From Echinostoma caproni (lineage: Eukaryota; Platyhelminthes; Trematoda; Plagiorchiida; Echinostomatidae), in assembly GCA_900618425.1 (NCBI GenBank), contig UZAN01039580.1, forward strand, positions 52,362-116,361: 64,000 nucleotides of DNA, in the 5' to 3' direction. Every line of letters begins with the position of its first letter. The first letter of the stretch is position 1. The notes below the pieces were generated by a model. It made no database searches, was not told the DNA's origin, and saw only the letters and a program-made list of their open reading frames with translations. Below, in pieces: positions 24,241-34,214 of the stretch. The position numbers and the translations under genes were made by a program.

Positions 24241-24345
24241 AATATAACTCTCTACCGACATCGCTGTGTTATTACCACTATAACATTCACAATAAAGCAA
24301 CACATGGCGCATCGATTTTTCGATACACTCCTAACGTCATTTGAT

Positions 24346-26055
24346 CATGATGTGGTAAAAAACAATTAAGAGTTGTTTGTTGGTGAGAAGTGATAAGATG
24401 AATGAGCCTCATATGGTGAAAATTAAGTACATAACGGACTTGGAGTGAGCACTGAATGGCAAAACTGAATTAGATAGCACAAGTCATTGATGACGAATGG
24501 TTTGTATCTCGGTGATCATAACAGGATTTGTGACGATGATATACTGACAGTTGGTGCACTTTGAATGACGCGAGATTTCCCAACTACAATTACGACAGCA
24601 AAGAGGACCCATTATCCCTAAGTTCAACACCGGAGGCTTCTACTCAGAAAAACGTTTTTCTACGTAGAAGATAAATTAGTGTTCGAACGAACTAGCTCAT
24701 AATCTTTGAAACATTTGGTACACGTAGCATTATCAGTACCAACTAGTCTGTCTTTCGATGAAGTGTCCCTATCTATAGCGCAATCTTGTGCCAACGTTTG
24801 GTGGGGGGGGAGGCAGAAAGAAATGGTCACGACGATTAATCTTATTTGGTGGGCGGTAAGATCTGCGCAAAGCCTGGTTTTATCTCCAGAAATAAATGAT
24901 CTCTTTCTGCAGCGCGCATGTTTGTTAGTCGATAGCCTGCCACGTTCCCAGTCATCGTCGTTCATTGTCCTTGGTCGTTCATGGGGAAACTAATGCCCAC
25001 CTGTTCAAAATTAACCAACTGAGTGAACGCTTTGCTGTCTTAGTCCTGAAAATTTGCCCGATTGCATCTAGCTGTGATATACAGTCGCAGTTCTAATGTA
25101 GCTCTTTGGGTGAACTGAACAAGTCATAATGAGTCAAGTCAAAGCTTAGAGATAACGTCAGCTAGTGGGTTAGGCGTATCGTTTGACGGTAACAAACTGG
25201 CTTTCCGGACCAACCAAATTCACTGCAGTTTATTCAGGAGTATCAGGAGTGGAAAACAGTAAGATAGATTGACCCGTACATTCAGAAAACGCACCCTAGT
25301 GTTAGATGGCATTGTGTTCTAGACTTCTGTAAGTCGCCCAGAAAAAGGTGTTCTCCAGAGTCAGGACGAACTCCAACTCTGGTTGACTACACAATAAATT
25401 AGTTTGTCATCTGTTCTCAAAGAGTTTGTAATTTATTACGGTATATCATCCTGATTATTGCTGGAATTTGTGCAAATTTGATCATTTTTATACAAGTTTT
25501 ACACTCTTTTATTAAAACGTATATAACGTGATCGATTAAAAAAGGTACAACCGAAAGGTAATACTACGAGACTGATGATTATTTATTGTTCCGTAAAGTG
25601 AAACAAGCTGGTATTGAAAAATCAAAACACAGAATGCCATCGTTTATGGCGTTTGCATCATAAAATGTGAATACGGGAAGGATTTATATAGTGGTTTCAT
25701 TTTTGTTTATAGAATCCTTTGAATTTGTAATAGACTTTTTCGAATTCTCACAAGAAACGCTGAATTGAATCCATGGGCGGCTCAGGTCACCATGAGCACC
25801 CGTTACCATGACTCGATTGCTGCCAGTGCAATCGGAATGTTTGCCCTCGCTTTCGGTCGTCCTCGGATTTTCACCGAGTGATGAACGGTATGTGTTCGAA
25901 CACACATCGATTTGTTTTCATGTAGTTTACCGTTACACTGAGGGAATCTAGATACACGACATGGCAATTCTATCATCTCAGCTTATTTTACATTCTCGAT
26001 GGCTAATATCTTTCCGGGATTTAGCGACAATGAAGTTCTTTTGATGAAAATCGTA
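24346..26055. other. No gene supported
   Basis: At 24660-24993 both strands are open for about 95-101 codons over the same bases, so neither can be preferred. A G run lies at 24803-24810. Nothing else stands out. Confidence 0.3.
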
Positions 26056-26059
26056 AGCT

Positions 26060-26940
26060 GTACAAAGGAGTTTATTCATTATTCATTATTCATCATCAGA
26101 CGTGTGCAACATCCTGATTTTCGTCACATTTCTTCCTCCCAACGCTTAGTTTTACGAGACGCATTCATGGGATTAACTATTATATTGTCCCACATCAGGT
26201 GCAGCATATCTGTACTAATATCCACTCATGTTTTTTCTTCAATTCGTGAAATGTCATTACGTTGTATGTCTTCTCGATTTCAACGACGGTTTCTGGTGCA
26301 TCAGTTGTAGAATAACGAAGCCATGGTCTTCCTTCAATGTGATCGATTTTCGTCCCCTTTTGTTTATCACTTAATGGTGAAACTCTGCTGGTTATGCATT
26401 AAATCGGGCTTATATTTACATCGAACGTTTGCGCAAATCGCCACCTGGGTCTCTGGATTTATGGGCTTCTCGAATAAGTTGCCTCTCGACTTCAAATAAG
26501 TACCAAAAGCTTTTGACCGTTTCATAAGGTTTTGGATTGATGATACGGCAAGACACGTATTCAACGAGCCGCACAAGCCAAGGTCAATTTTCGAGGGTCA
26601 ACTTGTAGGTGTTTTAGAACATATTTTTAGTTCTCTCGGGATTTGGGATAATGAGTGACTGCGTTTTAGTCAAATAATTTATCCATTTATTTAAGCTGTC
26701 AACTTTAGATTATTCGGTTTATTAACTGTACACTGAACTGAAAGAAATAAGTCATTGAGAATATGTGTGTTTCATCTAATAAAAAAACCGTGAAATAGGA
26801 ACCATTTATTAGAGATAATGCACGTCGATCCTTCTTTGCATAAAATATTTTTGAATTCTGATATATAACTTCCGAAGTGCTACAAATTTTATCACGATAC
26901 TCAGAGCCGTAAATGTTCAAATTGGGATAAAAAGGGCTAG
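26060..26940. repeat. Diverged dispersed repeat, copy B
   Basis: Matches copy A (6.35-6.9 kb) in two collinear blocks, 26102-26152 and 26788-26925, with about 500 extra bases between them. The extra part includes a 69-codon minus-strand frame (26367-26576) containing RSKAFGTYLKSRGNL, which faintly recalls the segment ahead of the reverse transcriptase in LINEs ('...FW.Y.KSR'); that is too little to assign. A short TTCATTA tandem lies at 26069-26091 at the left end. Confidence 0.5.
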
Positions 26941-27073
26941 GAACATGGAAGTGAGAGGTAAAATTCGCAATAAAAGCACCTTATTTATAGCAATCAACAT
27001 ACAAGTATGAAAATGGAAACAGAAGTGTATTTCACAAATGCGAATCAAGTTGCACGAGTTTGATCAACACCTA

Positions 27074-27105
<32 letters not shown>

Positions 27106-27725
27106 AATATAGTTGATTAGCGATTTATGTTAATTTGTTGCAATACCGTAGCATTATTGCAAACCGTAGGTGAAACACCTCTTCTTCGATCGACCTAAGT
27201 TAACCGCTGCAAGATCGTGCTTCATGCAGGCATCAAATTTCATTCTGATAACTTCTAAAATCAAAACGTTTGGCTGTAGCATAACTGCTTTCCAAATAAT
27301 GAAATACAGCTAATAGCAATTGTATCAGGTAAAATAACAATAATAAAAAGTAACAGAAATAATGAATGATTATGATAATGTAAATAACGATAATAATATT
27401 AATCATAATAGCGATCGATCGAGTGACTTTATACCTGTGCATAATGTATCAATCCATTCATTCTACACAAATGATCCACTCGGTCAAAAGCTGCAAGTTG
27501 CGGATGCGTACTCGTCTAGCTGGTGCGTATTTAGCTCCTAAAACAGTTTTGTCTTATACTCGTTTTTTGTTGGGTAATTTTCATCACCCAGATTCTCTTG
27601 ATGAAGAGATAACTCCGGGTTAGGACTTGGCGAATGCTTAGACTGAGGCAACGGTCGAGCATTATTGTGCATATTCTGAATAAGTGAATAGCAATACATA
27701 TGATTTTTGGTATGTATGTCTTTCA
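26941..27725. other. No gene seen; (TA)n microsatellite at 27076-27102
   Basis: A perfect (AT)n tract of about 27 bases is the only structure. A very AT-rich minus-strand frame at 27233-27442 encodes mostly Ile/Tyr/Leu and is compositional. Confidence 0.5.
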
Positions 27726-27726
27726 G

Positions 27727-27878
27727 TTCACTGTATCTTCATTTGTTTAAGACAGAGCTGTATCACTGATCATGATAGAAGCATTCCCTTTGGGTTAGCA
27801 TGCACTCAACCGGTGGTCTATAACTCGGAACCTATTCCATGTCGTTCCGCTATGCCGCATCCCAACTTTCTTTCATGA
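27727..27878 (+). CDS. Candidate 3'-terminal exon, unrecognised
   Basis: Two nested acceptors are possible, TGTATGTCTTTCAG ending at 27726 and CATTTGTTTAAGACAG ending at 27755. The frame then runs to TGA at 27876-27878 and encodes a Pro/Cys-containing C-terminus (SCITDHDRSIPFGLACTQPV then ...PHPNFLS). An AATAAA at 28085-28090 lies about 200 bases past the stop, a suitable place for polyadenylation. No family recognised; the upstream partner exon is unknown. Confidence 0.25.
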
Positions 27879-28323
27879 AACGTATATTTTTCAATTTTTT
27901 ACTCCACCATACTCAACTTTCGTGTTATATATATATATACATAATTTTTTATTCAGAAACGATATTTCAGTTGCACTTCTTTTCCCTTTGATTTCGCCAG
28001 TCAGTGACACTGGTGTCTGTCCACTGATTTTGCTTCCCAGACTTTCGATAATTTATTCCCGCAAGGGGCAGTGACAGTGGTCTAAATAAAACCGTCATTC
28101 ACTTCTTTCTGTAACTGGATAAAATGCTCCGCGCTTACGTGGGGAAAAAATGGAAAGTAGAACTGAAGCAGACAAATCGGGTAGCACGTACTGCCTACTT
28201 TTTTCATAAGTAAAAAGAACAAATTTAAAAAGTAGAAACAAGCTTCAAAGATAGCGGTATTTTAATTGTCAATGGAAGTAAATTGTCTGACATTAGCTGG
28301 AAAGTAACAAAGTAAAGGAGAGA

Positions 28324-28662
28324 ATGCGGCTTTTCAATATAAAGTTACAAATGATAGAAATTTATTTTCCTTCAAAATGCCAAAGATTATGTCAATATCA
28401 GTTCATTATAACCAAACGAGTAAAACTTGATTCCGTCTCAGCACAACTTCACTACCGATTAAATGATTTATTTGCAGAAAAGTGTTATCCGCGTTCAGTG
28501 TGTTTGTATCCCCATTTTGAAAGGCACGACGTATCTTTGAGCACAACCGCAATACCAGAGAATTTCTTGAAACTGTGCCTAATGGAAGTCTTATCAGAAA
28601 TGCAGGACACCACAAGGTGTTGCTCCGGTGTGAGCCTGCCACATTTCATGGGAAACGAATGA
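28324..28662 (+). CDS. ATG open reading frame of 112 codons, unrecognised
   Basis: Opens at an ATG at 28324 and closes with TGA at 28660-28662. Hydrophobic and basic residues are mixed with six scattered cysteines, with no signal peptide. Two minus-strand frames overlap its 3' half, so the coding strand is uncertain. Listed because it is one of the longer ATG-initiated frames; it may be chance. Confidence 0.2.
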   Translation: MRLFNIKLQMIEIYFPSKCQRLCQYQFIITKRVKLDSVSAQLHYRLNDLFAEKCYPRSVCLYPHFERHDVSLSTTAIPENFLKLCLMEVLSEMQDTTRCCSGVSLPHFMGNE

Positions 28663-28669
28663 TACTGCA

Positions 28670-29800
28670 AGTTTCTATGGAAAATCGTTAGTTTGCAACA
28701 GTGAAACAATCATTGTTATTGCCCACTTCTTTCGAATTTGAGCTGTATTCAAGCCACGTCTGTGGTGAACTTCATTTGTTCATCAATTAGGTTAGTTAGT
28801 TTGGGATATTTGGGGTGCAACTCGTAGGCATAGTTGAAGACTGCATAACCGATCTCTCTCTCTCTCACTGTGATGGAGCATCGAACTCTTCAGCATTAAT
28901 TAATTTTTAATGATGACGTTTGACTGATCTTATGCATCCAATACATCTAAAGGATTCTTACCGAGGAGAAACAGTACACATAAGATAAAACTTCGATTTC
29001 AATAAATGTTATTTCTGATTGTTTCTAATATACTTGGAGTTATTTCATGGAGATAATGAACAATATGTGTTCGTAAAGACTCATTTGAATACCCATGCGC
29101 AAGGAGATCAATGAAGCACGGAAGCAGCTCTCGTTCTTGCTGCACATCATGGTAGACCATGGTGGTTTTACCAGACCCCAATTTCTTGGGGGGGGGGGCG
29201 AGGGAATCTATCTAACTCTTTAACTGAAATTGTTTAAATGAATAAAATGCATTGAGAACTAATGAAAAAGGGCTTAAACTATAGCCGAATCCCTGGTGCA
29301 CCTAATAATTAGAGTCAAACCATCCAATCTTTGTTTTTCTGGAACAACATTGACTGTGGCCTGACGTTTTTGTAATAGTTACTAGATTACCGGATCTGAT
29401 CAGGGAAGTTATCGTATGTTGTACCACAATTTCGTTAGATGTGCAATTTTACACTATGATTATTGGGACACGATACAGTTTGTAGCTAGTAGCTCAGCAA
29501 AGAAATATTATTAGGAAAAGTGATTTCTATATACGAAGCTCAAAAGCCTTTGTATTGCTAATGCCAATAAACACCCTTATGGGATGTTTGAAGACTTACA
29601 TTTTCCTAGGGATCTTTATAAAGCAGTGATAAACTTTCATTTTGCATAACATCAAGCATGAATCCGTACTTATTGATTTATTAATCGTCTGTTTGGATCA
29701 GATTTCAGTTTTATGCGACGGAGGTGAAGCATAAAAATACTGGACTACTGTTTATTTACAAAATAGTTCGCTTGATTGCACCGTTTTTCTATGTAAACAA
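28670..29800. other. No gene seen; (CT)n and G-run
   Basis: A (CT)n tract lies at 28852-28866 and an 11-base G run at 29188-29198. No splice pairs or recognisable motifs. Confidence 0.4.
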
Positions 29801-29805
29801 TCTAA

Positions 29806-30023
29806 ATGGCTAAGCTGAGTTCATCAATTATAATGGAACACATTGTTAGGTTTTCCACACTCTTACTCAATGACTTTCCTCTCAGACCAAAAATTGGACC
29901 GTTCACATTTACAGGAACAAATGAACGTTTCCGCTCACCGTCTTACCGTGTGACATTTTGCTCTACTTATTTGTCCTCAAAGAGGTCAAGTTTTAAAGCG
30001 GACTCATTATCGAGAAAAACAAG
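29806..30023 (+). CDS. Candidate first coding exon of a zinc-ribbon gene
   Basis: An ATG at 29806, directly after an in-frame TAA, opens a 218-base block ending at a strong donor (AACAAG followed by GTAAAT at 30024). It ends in phase 2. The ~72 residues (MAKLSSSIIMEHIVRFS... KIGPFTFTGTNERFRSPSYR ... SLSRKT) read like a beta-rich segment. Splicing to 32095 completes an AGC codon and keeps the frame open. Alternatively the exon is internal, entered through the AG at 29818-29819. I do not recognise the family. Confidence 0.35.
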
Positions 30024-30579
30024 GTAAATATTGAAGTTTGTTTAAATTAGAAATGTTGTCAACCAGGTTTCATGAAACCAGAGTCCTCTTTGCCATTGTT
30101 TCATCTGTATTTCACAAGTATGCTTGCTCCTATGAATTTATGTAGACTTTTCCCCACTATTCTCAATCCCTGAATCACTCGGAGATTCTATCCTGTGTTT
30201 CTGTAGTCTACAATTACCGTTCCATCGAATGCGCTTGAGGCATACGAGAGCTGAACTAGGCTGATTGGAATGCACCAGATGTGGCCGAGTGCGACTGAGT
30301 TAATGAATAATGCAACATGAATTTCTACTTGAATTGCCACTGATCTTGAACATCTTTAGAGTATCAAGATTCGATTAGCCCAGCCAATTTTTCAGAGGCA
30401 CCAGACACTCTTGATGGTCTTATGTGTAGGTTTCACTTCTTGAGAGATCCGTAATTTCCCACGAGATAATGCATTCAAATGCGATGGAAATGTTTGTGAT
30501 AACCAACAAAGAGCATTGGCACAGCTGGGCTAATTCAAGCTCCATACTCTAAATTGATTGAACCATTCGGACAGGGTGA

Positions 30580-30745
30580 TAACCGTCGACCGTGTAGCCC
30601 AAGGGTAAGGGTTTGAAGTCCCAGCCCGAAGAATCGCGGTTCGAGTCCTGATAAGGAAACAAAACGTACGCACTCCTGACTAGTCCCAAACAGGACGAAA
30701 CAGCTGTCCAGTGCTCTTTGTTGCTTATCGCATACATTTCCTTCA
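30580..30745 (+). mobile_element. tRNA-headed SINE carrying a hammerhead ribozyme, copy 2
   Basis: Perfect A box TAGCCCAAGGG (30595-30605) and perfect B box GGTTCGAGTCC (30638-30648) are followed by the best-preserved hammerhead in the window (30670-30714). Downstream text (CCAGTGCTCTTTG, TTATC, CATTTCC) is shared with the 37.4 kb copy. The element sits inside the putative intron between 30023 and 32095, on the same strand as the candidate exons. Confidence 0.8.
30670..30714 (+). ncRNA. Near-intact type I hammerhead ribozyme (SINE copy 2)
   Basis: All parts are in place: stem I GCACT (30670-30674) with AGTGC (30710-30714); core CTGACTA (30676-30682) against consensus CTGANGA, the only core change being G8 to U; stem II GTCC/GGAC (30683-30686 and 30693-30696) with loop CAAACA; GAAA (30697-30700); a six-base CAGCTG palindromic stem III (30701-30706); then UC with predicted cleavage after 30708. 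The base next to the core in stem I (30675) is C instead of G. The stem II and loop closely match the published Schistosoma hammerhead, GTCCCAAAUAGGAC. Loss of G8 should make this copy inactive. Confidence 0.75.
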
Positions 30746-30749
30746 TGGA

Positions 30750-32090
30750 CAGCATTTACTTTTCGCACACCGATCCATTTATAGTTTTTCTCTCTCACTT
30801 ACCTTATTTTATGCCACACTAATGGATTTTTACTCGAGGATCTGAGAGGTACTAATGAAATGAAGAAGACAGTGGTTTAAAATTTACATGTTCTTTGTAT
30901 CTGAAAAATATGTACAGAGTTGAATAGAAATTTCGAAAATATAATTGCTTGTTACAAAAATAATGAGTTAAAAAGAAACCGTTTTCCGTCCTCAGTGATG
31001 AGACTGATTGTCCTTCAGTTACTTAAACATGAATCACATTGAACTCAGAGTAAATTTTGGGCAGCATTTCACAACAATGAAATCTGACTGTTGACAAGCG
31101 CTTGTCATCAACTGATTTCAGTGCCAACATACGGTCACCGCTGGATGCAGTGTGTAGGCATAAGAATTTAACTACCCGGGACTACATTTTATACACTTTC
31201 ATTCTTATTTTCTACATGTTTTAGCAGTTTGAATAAAAATGGATACCTGGTTTCATTTAACCGAGGTTGACGTTTTTCTCGCCGTTGTCTGATGTCCAAA
31301 CGCGTTCACAGTCAATGAATCAGACCTTCGCTTATCCGGTCAGTTTCGTTTTCGTGTTGTGCTGACCTTCAACGGATGCATATTTCAATAATTTATTGTG
31401 GATTGTAATCATTGAGCTACTTGTTCTAGAGGCCGCTGAAATGACAGTGGCCAGGTAACAAGGACATTGATGGCCTTACCAAATGGATCAATGGTAAATA
31501 AACATCAGTGTGCCGACAAACAAAATGGTAATTTGTTGTGTTCCGCCATATGGCTTCCAACTGCGTTTGTAGGATCCACATTGATGGTGCCACTTTATTG
31601 TTGAAAAGTTGAGGGGGCCTATACAGTCTTATACTCTTTGGCCACTACAAGTTCTTGTAACCTGAGGTGGTAGACAGCGAGATCCTGAAAGTACCATGAC
31701 GGTATATCATTAATGACAGCAAAATGGTCCGTACAAAAGACAATAAATAATGGTTTGAAAATATTTAACAATGATATTTTTAACAAACTGAATGCAAAAC
31801 CAAGAATGATGGCCTTGTAATCAAGTACTGCAAAGTCGACGGTCAAAATGAGTAGAGATCTTCATTAAGAGAAGTCAGTGCTTATTTTCGGGAAATTGTT
31901 TACATATTCATGAATAATTTTGTTGAATTTTCAACAAAAATGTTCGATTTTAGGTTCGCGGAATACGGTAGCACTACTGCAACTCCACGGTGTTTGTGTC
32001 TTGCTCGTCAATTTACCATTACAGTTGGCGTTTGGGTCTAAGTGGGCCATTTGGGTTCATGGTTGAGTGTGCCTTTCTCTTCATCTCCTC
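30750..32090. other. Putative intron sequence; no other gene seen
   Basis: It lies between the candidate exons ending at 30023 and starting at 32095. No promoter boxes or motifs seen. A minus-strand 75-codon frame at 31619-31846 has no support. Confidence 0.3.
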
Positions 32091-32094
32091 ACAG

Positions 32095-32300
32095 CTCCGT
32101 GAATCTCCGCCTCTGCTCCAGTCTGTTGACTGTTCCAGTTCTCACCGAGTTACAGTCCACTGTCGATTGTTCAGCGTGCATATACAACAATGTCTTTGCC
32201 TACCCCTCTTCCTGTCCAAAATGCAAAACCCTTCTCACTGGCATTCCTCCAGAACATGTTCCACTCCCCGGAACCGCTATTGAAATTGAGGACTTAATAG
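32095..32300 (+). CDS. Candidate exon encoding a CX2C...CX2C zinc ribbon
   Basis: A textbook acceptor with a long pyrimidine tract (GCCTTTCTCTTCATCTCCTCACAG ending at 32094, quoted here in two parts as GCCTTTCTCTTC and ATCTCCTCACAG) opens a 206-base block that ends at GTGATT (32301). The frame is entered one base before a codon and left after the first base of a codon. The product holds VDCSACIYNN then SSCPKCKTLL, two CX2C pairs about ten residues apart, the pattern of a zinc ribbon, followed by PPEHVPLPGTAIEIEDLI. Such ribbons occur in OB-fold DNA-binding proteins and many other proteins; I cannot say which. Its phase fits the exon ending at 30023 and the block starting at 33301. Confidence 0.45.
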
Positions 32301-33300
32301 GTGATTGCATAAACCTTTTTCGAAGGCCAGCCTATACGCCCATCCGAATATGCAGAGCAAATCAAATGCGTTTACAATAAAACGAGCTTCAACAACTTGT
32401 AATTTTCGTTCATTAACCAAGGGTTTCTCATTTCTTTCTATTCCCACAGTGTAAAAGCAGAACGAAGCTTGATTTGAAAATGTTTATGTCAGTAGCTTGC
32501 ATTGTTATGTTTACTGCAAATTTTGCTTGAATGTCGTTAATTCAGCTTCATGTACAGACCTTGCATGAACATTTCGAATGTGACTGTGGCCACCGCACAG
32601 GCAATCCTATCATCGGGGAAACAATGCAATTGCAATTTTTCTTCTTGCATGAACGAAGAGATTTGCACATATCGCGATGCGTTTACAGAACTCTTGTCGG
32701 TTAACGTTTGATTTACAACAATTGGATTTGCTGCGTGGTATACGTTGTGTTTGGGTTTTCCGGCTCAGTCCATCAATGTAAGAATCTCATTTTCCATCCA
32801 TCATGTACAAAATTTATGATGATTATAAAAATGATAAAAAAGCAGCGGCAACATCACAAGGTATCATCTGCATCGGACTATTTCTACTGCATTCCTTTAT
32901 GGCCTCAATCTGTGCATACTTCGAATGGAACCGGTTTTCCCCCATTGAAACAGTGGTTTGAAGATGTGTAACCCACTTACTTTGAATCGATTCGTCACAG
33001 CTGCATTACCAGGCACATATAGTTTGAATTTCTTTCCAGTTATGCACCATACACATTTGGATCTTATATGATGTTGATATACTCAAAATGATGCCACAAA
33101 CTTCTTCAATGAATGACACATCTATGTCGAACCCCTTTTTACGTGAATACTAAAAAAACACGTTCCTTCATAATATCAATAGGGATATGTGGCAGGAAAT
33201 TCCGATTACTATCAATAATACTAGTTTGTATCGCTAAGTCAACCAGAAATGCAATTTATGGCAGATAATATGCGCAAATTTTCTTTTGATCTGTTTACCA

Positions 33301-33570
33301 GCTACCGGCATTCGAACAACTGACCTCCGTGCAATTAGCTTTGTTGATATGCTTGTGTTTCCACATAAAGTGCAATTTTCTGAATTGCCGATCGATCGCA
33401 GGGGATTTTGTTATCAGAAGGGAATGGTTATTTTCGGGGTGCATTGTATCTCATATTTAGACACGAAACTTGGTTTATTCCTTAATGGTTTAACTTCGGC
33501 CAAACGTTTCAATAACATGTTGTCAAAATATGCCCGTAATTATCTATCAGTCTGTCAGACTGTGCTATAA
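33301..33570 (+). CDS. Candidate terminal exon of the zinc-ribbon gene
   Basis: An acceptor (CTTTTGATCTGTTTACCAG ending at 33300) opens a block that, with the G left from the exon ending at 32300, forms GCT and stays open for about 90 codons to TAA at 33568-33570. AATAAA at 33668-33673 lies about 100 bases past the stop. The text (FPHKVQFSELPIDRRGFCYQ, then VHCISYLDTKLGLFLNG) is plausible protein. A warning: the first bases, read on the minus strand, contain GTTCGAATGCCGG, close to a tRNA B box, so the exon start may be SINE-derived or the exon spurious. Confidence 0.3.
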   Translation, partial: ATGIRTTDLRAISFVDMLVFPHKVQFSELPIDRRGFCYQKGMVIFGVHCISYLDTKLGLFLNGLTSAKRFNNMLSKYARNYLSVCQTVL

Positions 33571-34027
33571 GAGGCTTGATACACTGACACACCAAATTGG
33601 TTGTACTTCATAAGAAATAAGGCTCCGGAAAATGAGAAAAACAATATAAAACAAACAAATTGCACAAAATAAAAATTCAACTCGGACTTTTTAAACTGGT
33701 ATATCGGAAGATTTCATAAAATAGTGATTTCCTTCTTTGTGGACATTTCCCTGTGATAATGATGATAATTTTCTTACATTCATCCATTTCCTAATCGGAT
33801 TGAACGATTGACATTTGGGACATTATCGTAACAAATGGAACCTGGCTGGATTACGCATGGAAGGTATGGTAGTAGTATTAGGTTTTTTGATCTTAGGAAA
33901 TGCATGATGATTGAAGGACGTTTTGTAATATATCAACCCCTTATTTGACCAACCGTTATGACCAAGAAATAAAACACCTTTACTTATTCAATTCAGATTG
34001 AGATCAATTATTTAAACGTAACTTGAG

Positions 34028-34209
34028 TTTCCCGAAATTACAACATTCTACTTCGGTCGGGTTTACCAATGCCTCCTATCGATCGAACGAACAAAATGCT
34101 TTTCGGAATCACGTGCTGAGCAAAGTACTCTTTTCAAAATTCAATACCTCGTGCCATTATTTGACGAATCAGGAGAATCGCTCGCTTTCTTTCGTCCATA
34201 AAATCATCG
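34028..34209 (+). CDS. Candidate exon, unrecognised
   Basis: A 182-base open block ends at a strong donor (ATCATCG followed by GTAAGA at 34210), phase 1. The start is placed after a weak acceptor (AACTTGAG ending at 34027), entering one base before a codon boundary. The text is Asn/Ser/Phe-rich (FPKLQHSTSVGFTNASYRSN and ...NRSLSFVHKII). It may belong to the same or a neighbouring plus-strand gene as the 29.8-33.6 kb exons, but its entry phase does not fit the exon ending at 32300. Confidence 0.3.
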
Positions 34210-34214
34210 GTAAG

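Larger units (their letters stand above)
24082..24345. repeat. Foldback (palindromic) element, copy 2
   Basis: The arms are at about 24082-24174 and 24200-24292, with a 25-base centre. The outermost bases pair as ATTGTGAAT with ATTCACAAT, and the inner 35 bases are near-perfect inverted copies. The flank AATAAAGCAACACATGGCGC... to about 24340 is shared with the 18.95 kb copy, the two ending alike at TCCTAAC(A/G)TCATTT. This copy is the more complete: both arms retain the GAGAAAGGTTACCCACGG section. The unit ends with AATAAA just outside the right arm, which could act as a polyadenylation signal. Confidence 0.8.

Noticed and set aside
24660..24993. Overlapping ~100-codon frames on both strands
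   Set aside because: Equal openness on both strands over the same bases, no recognisable motif and no paired splice sites; strand cannot be chosen.
28999..29181. Minus-strand frame starting MGSGKTTMVYHD, which looks like a nucleotide-binding P-loop
   Set aside because: GSGKTT at the very start of a 60-codon frame next to a G homopolymer; no downstream Walker B or other motif, no splice borders. Coincidence.
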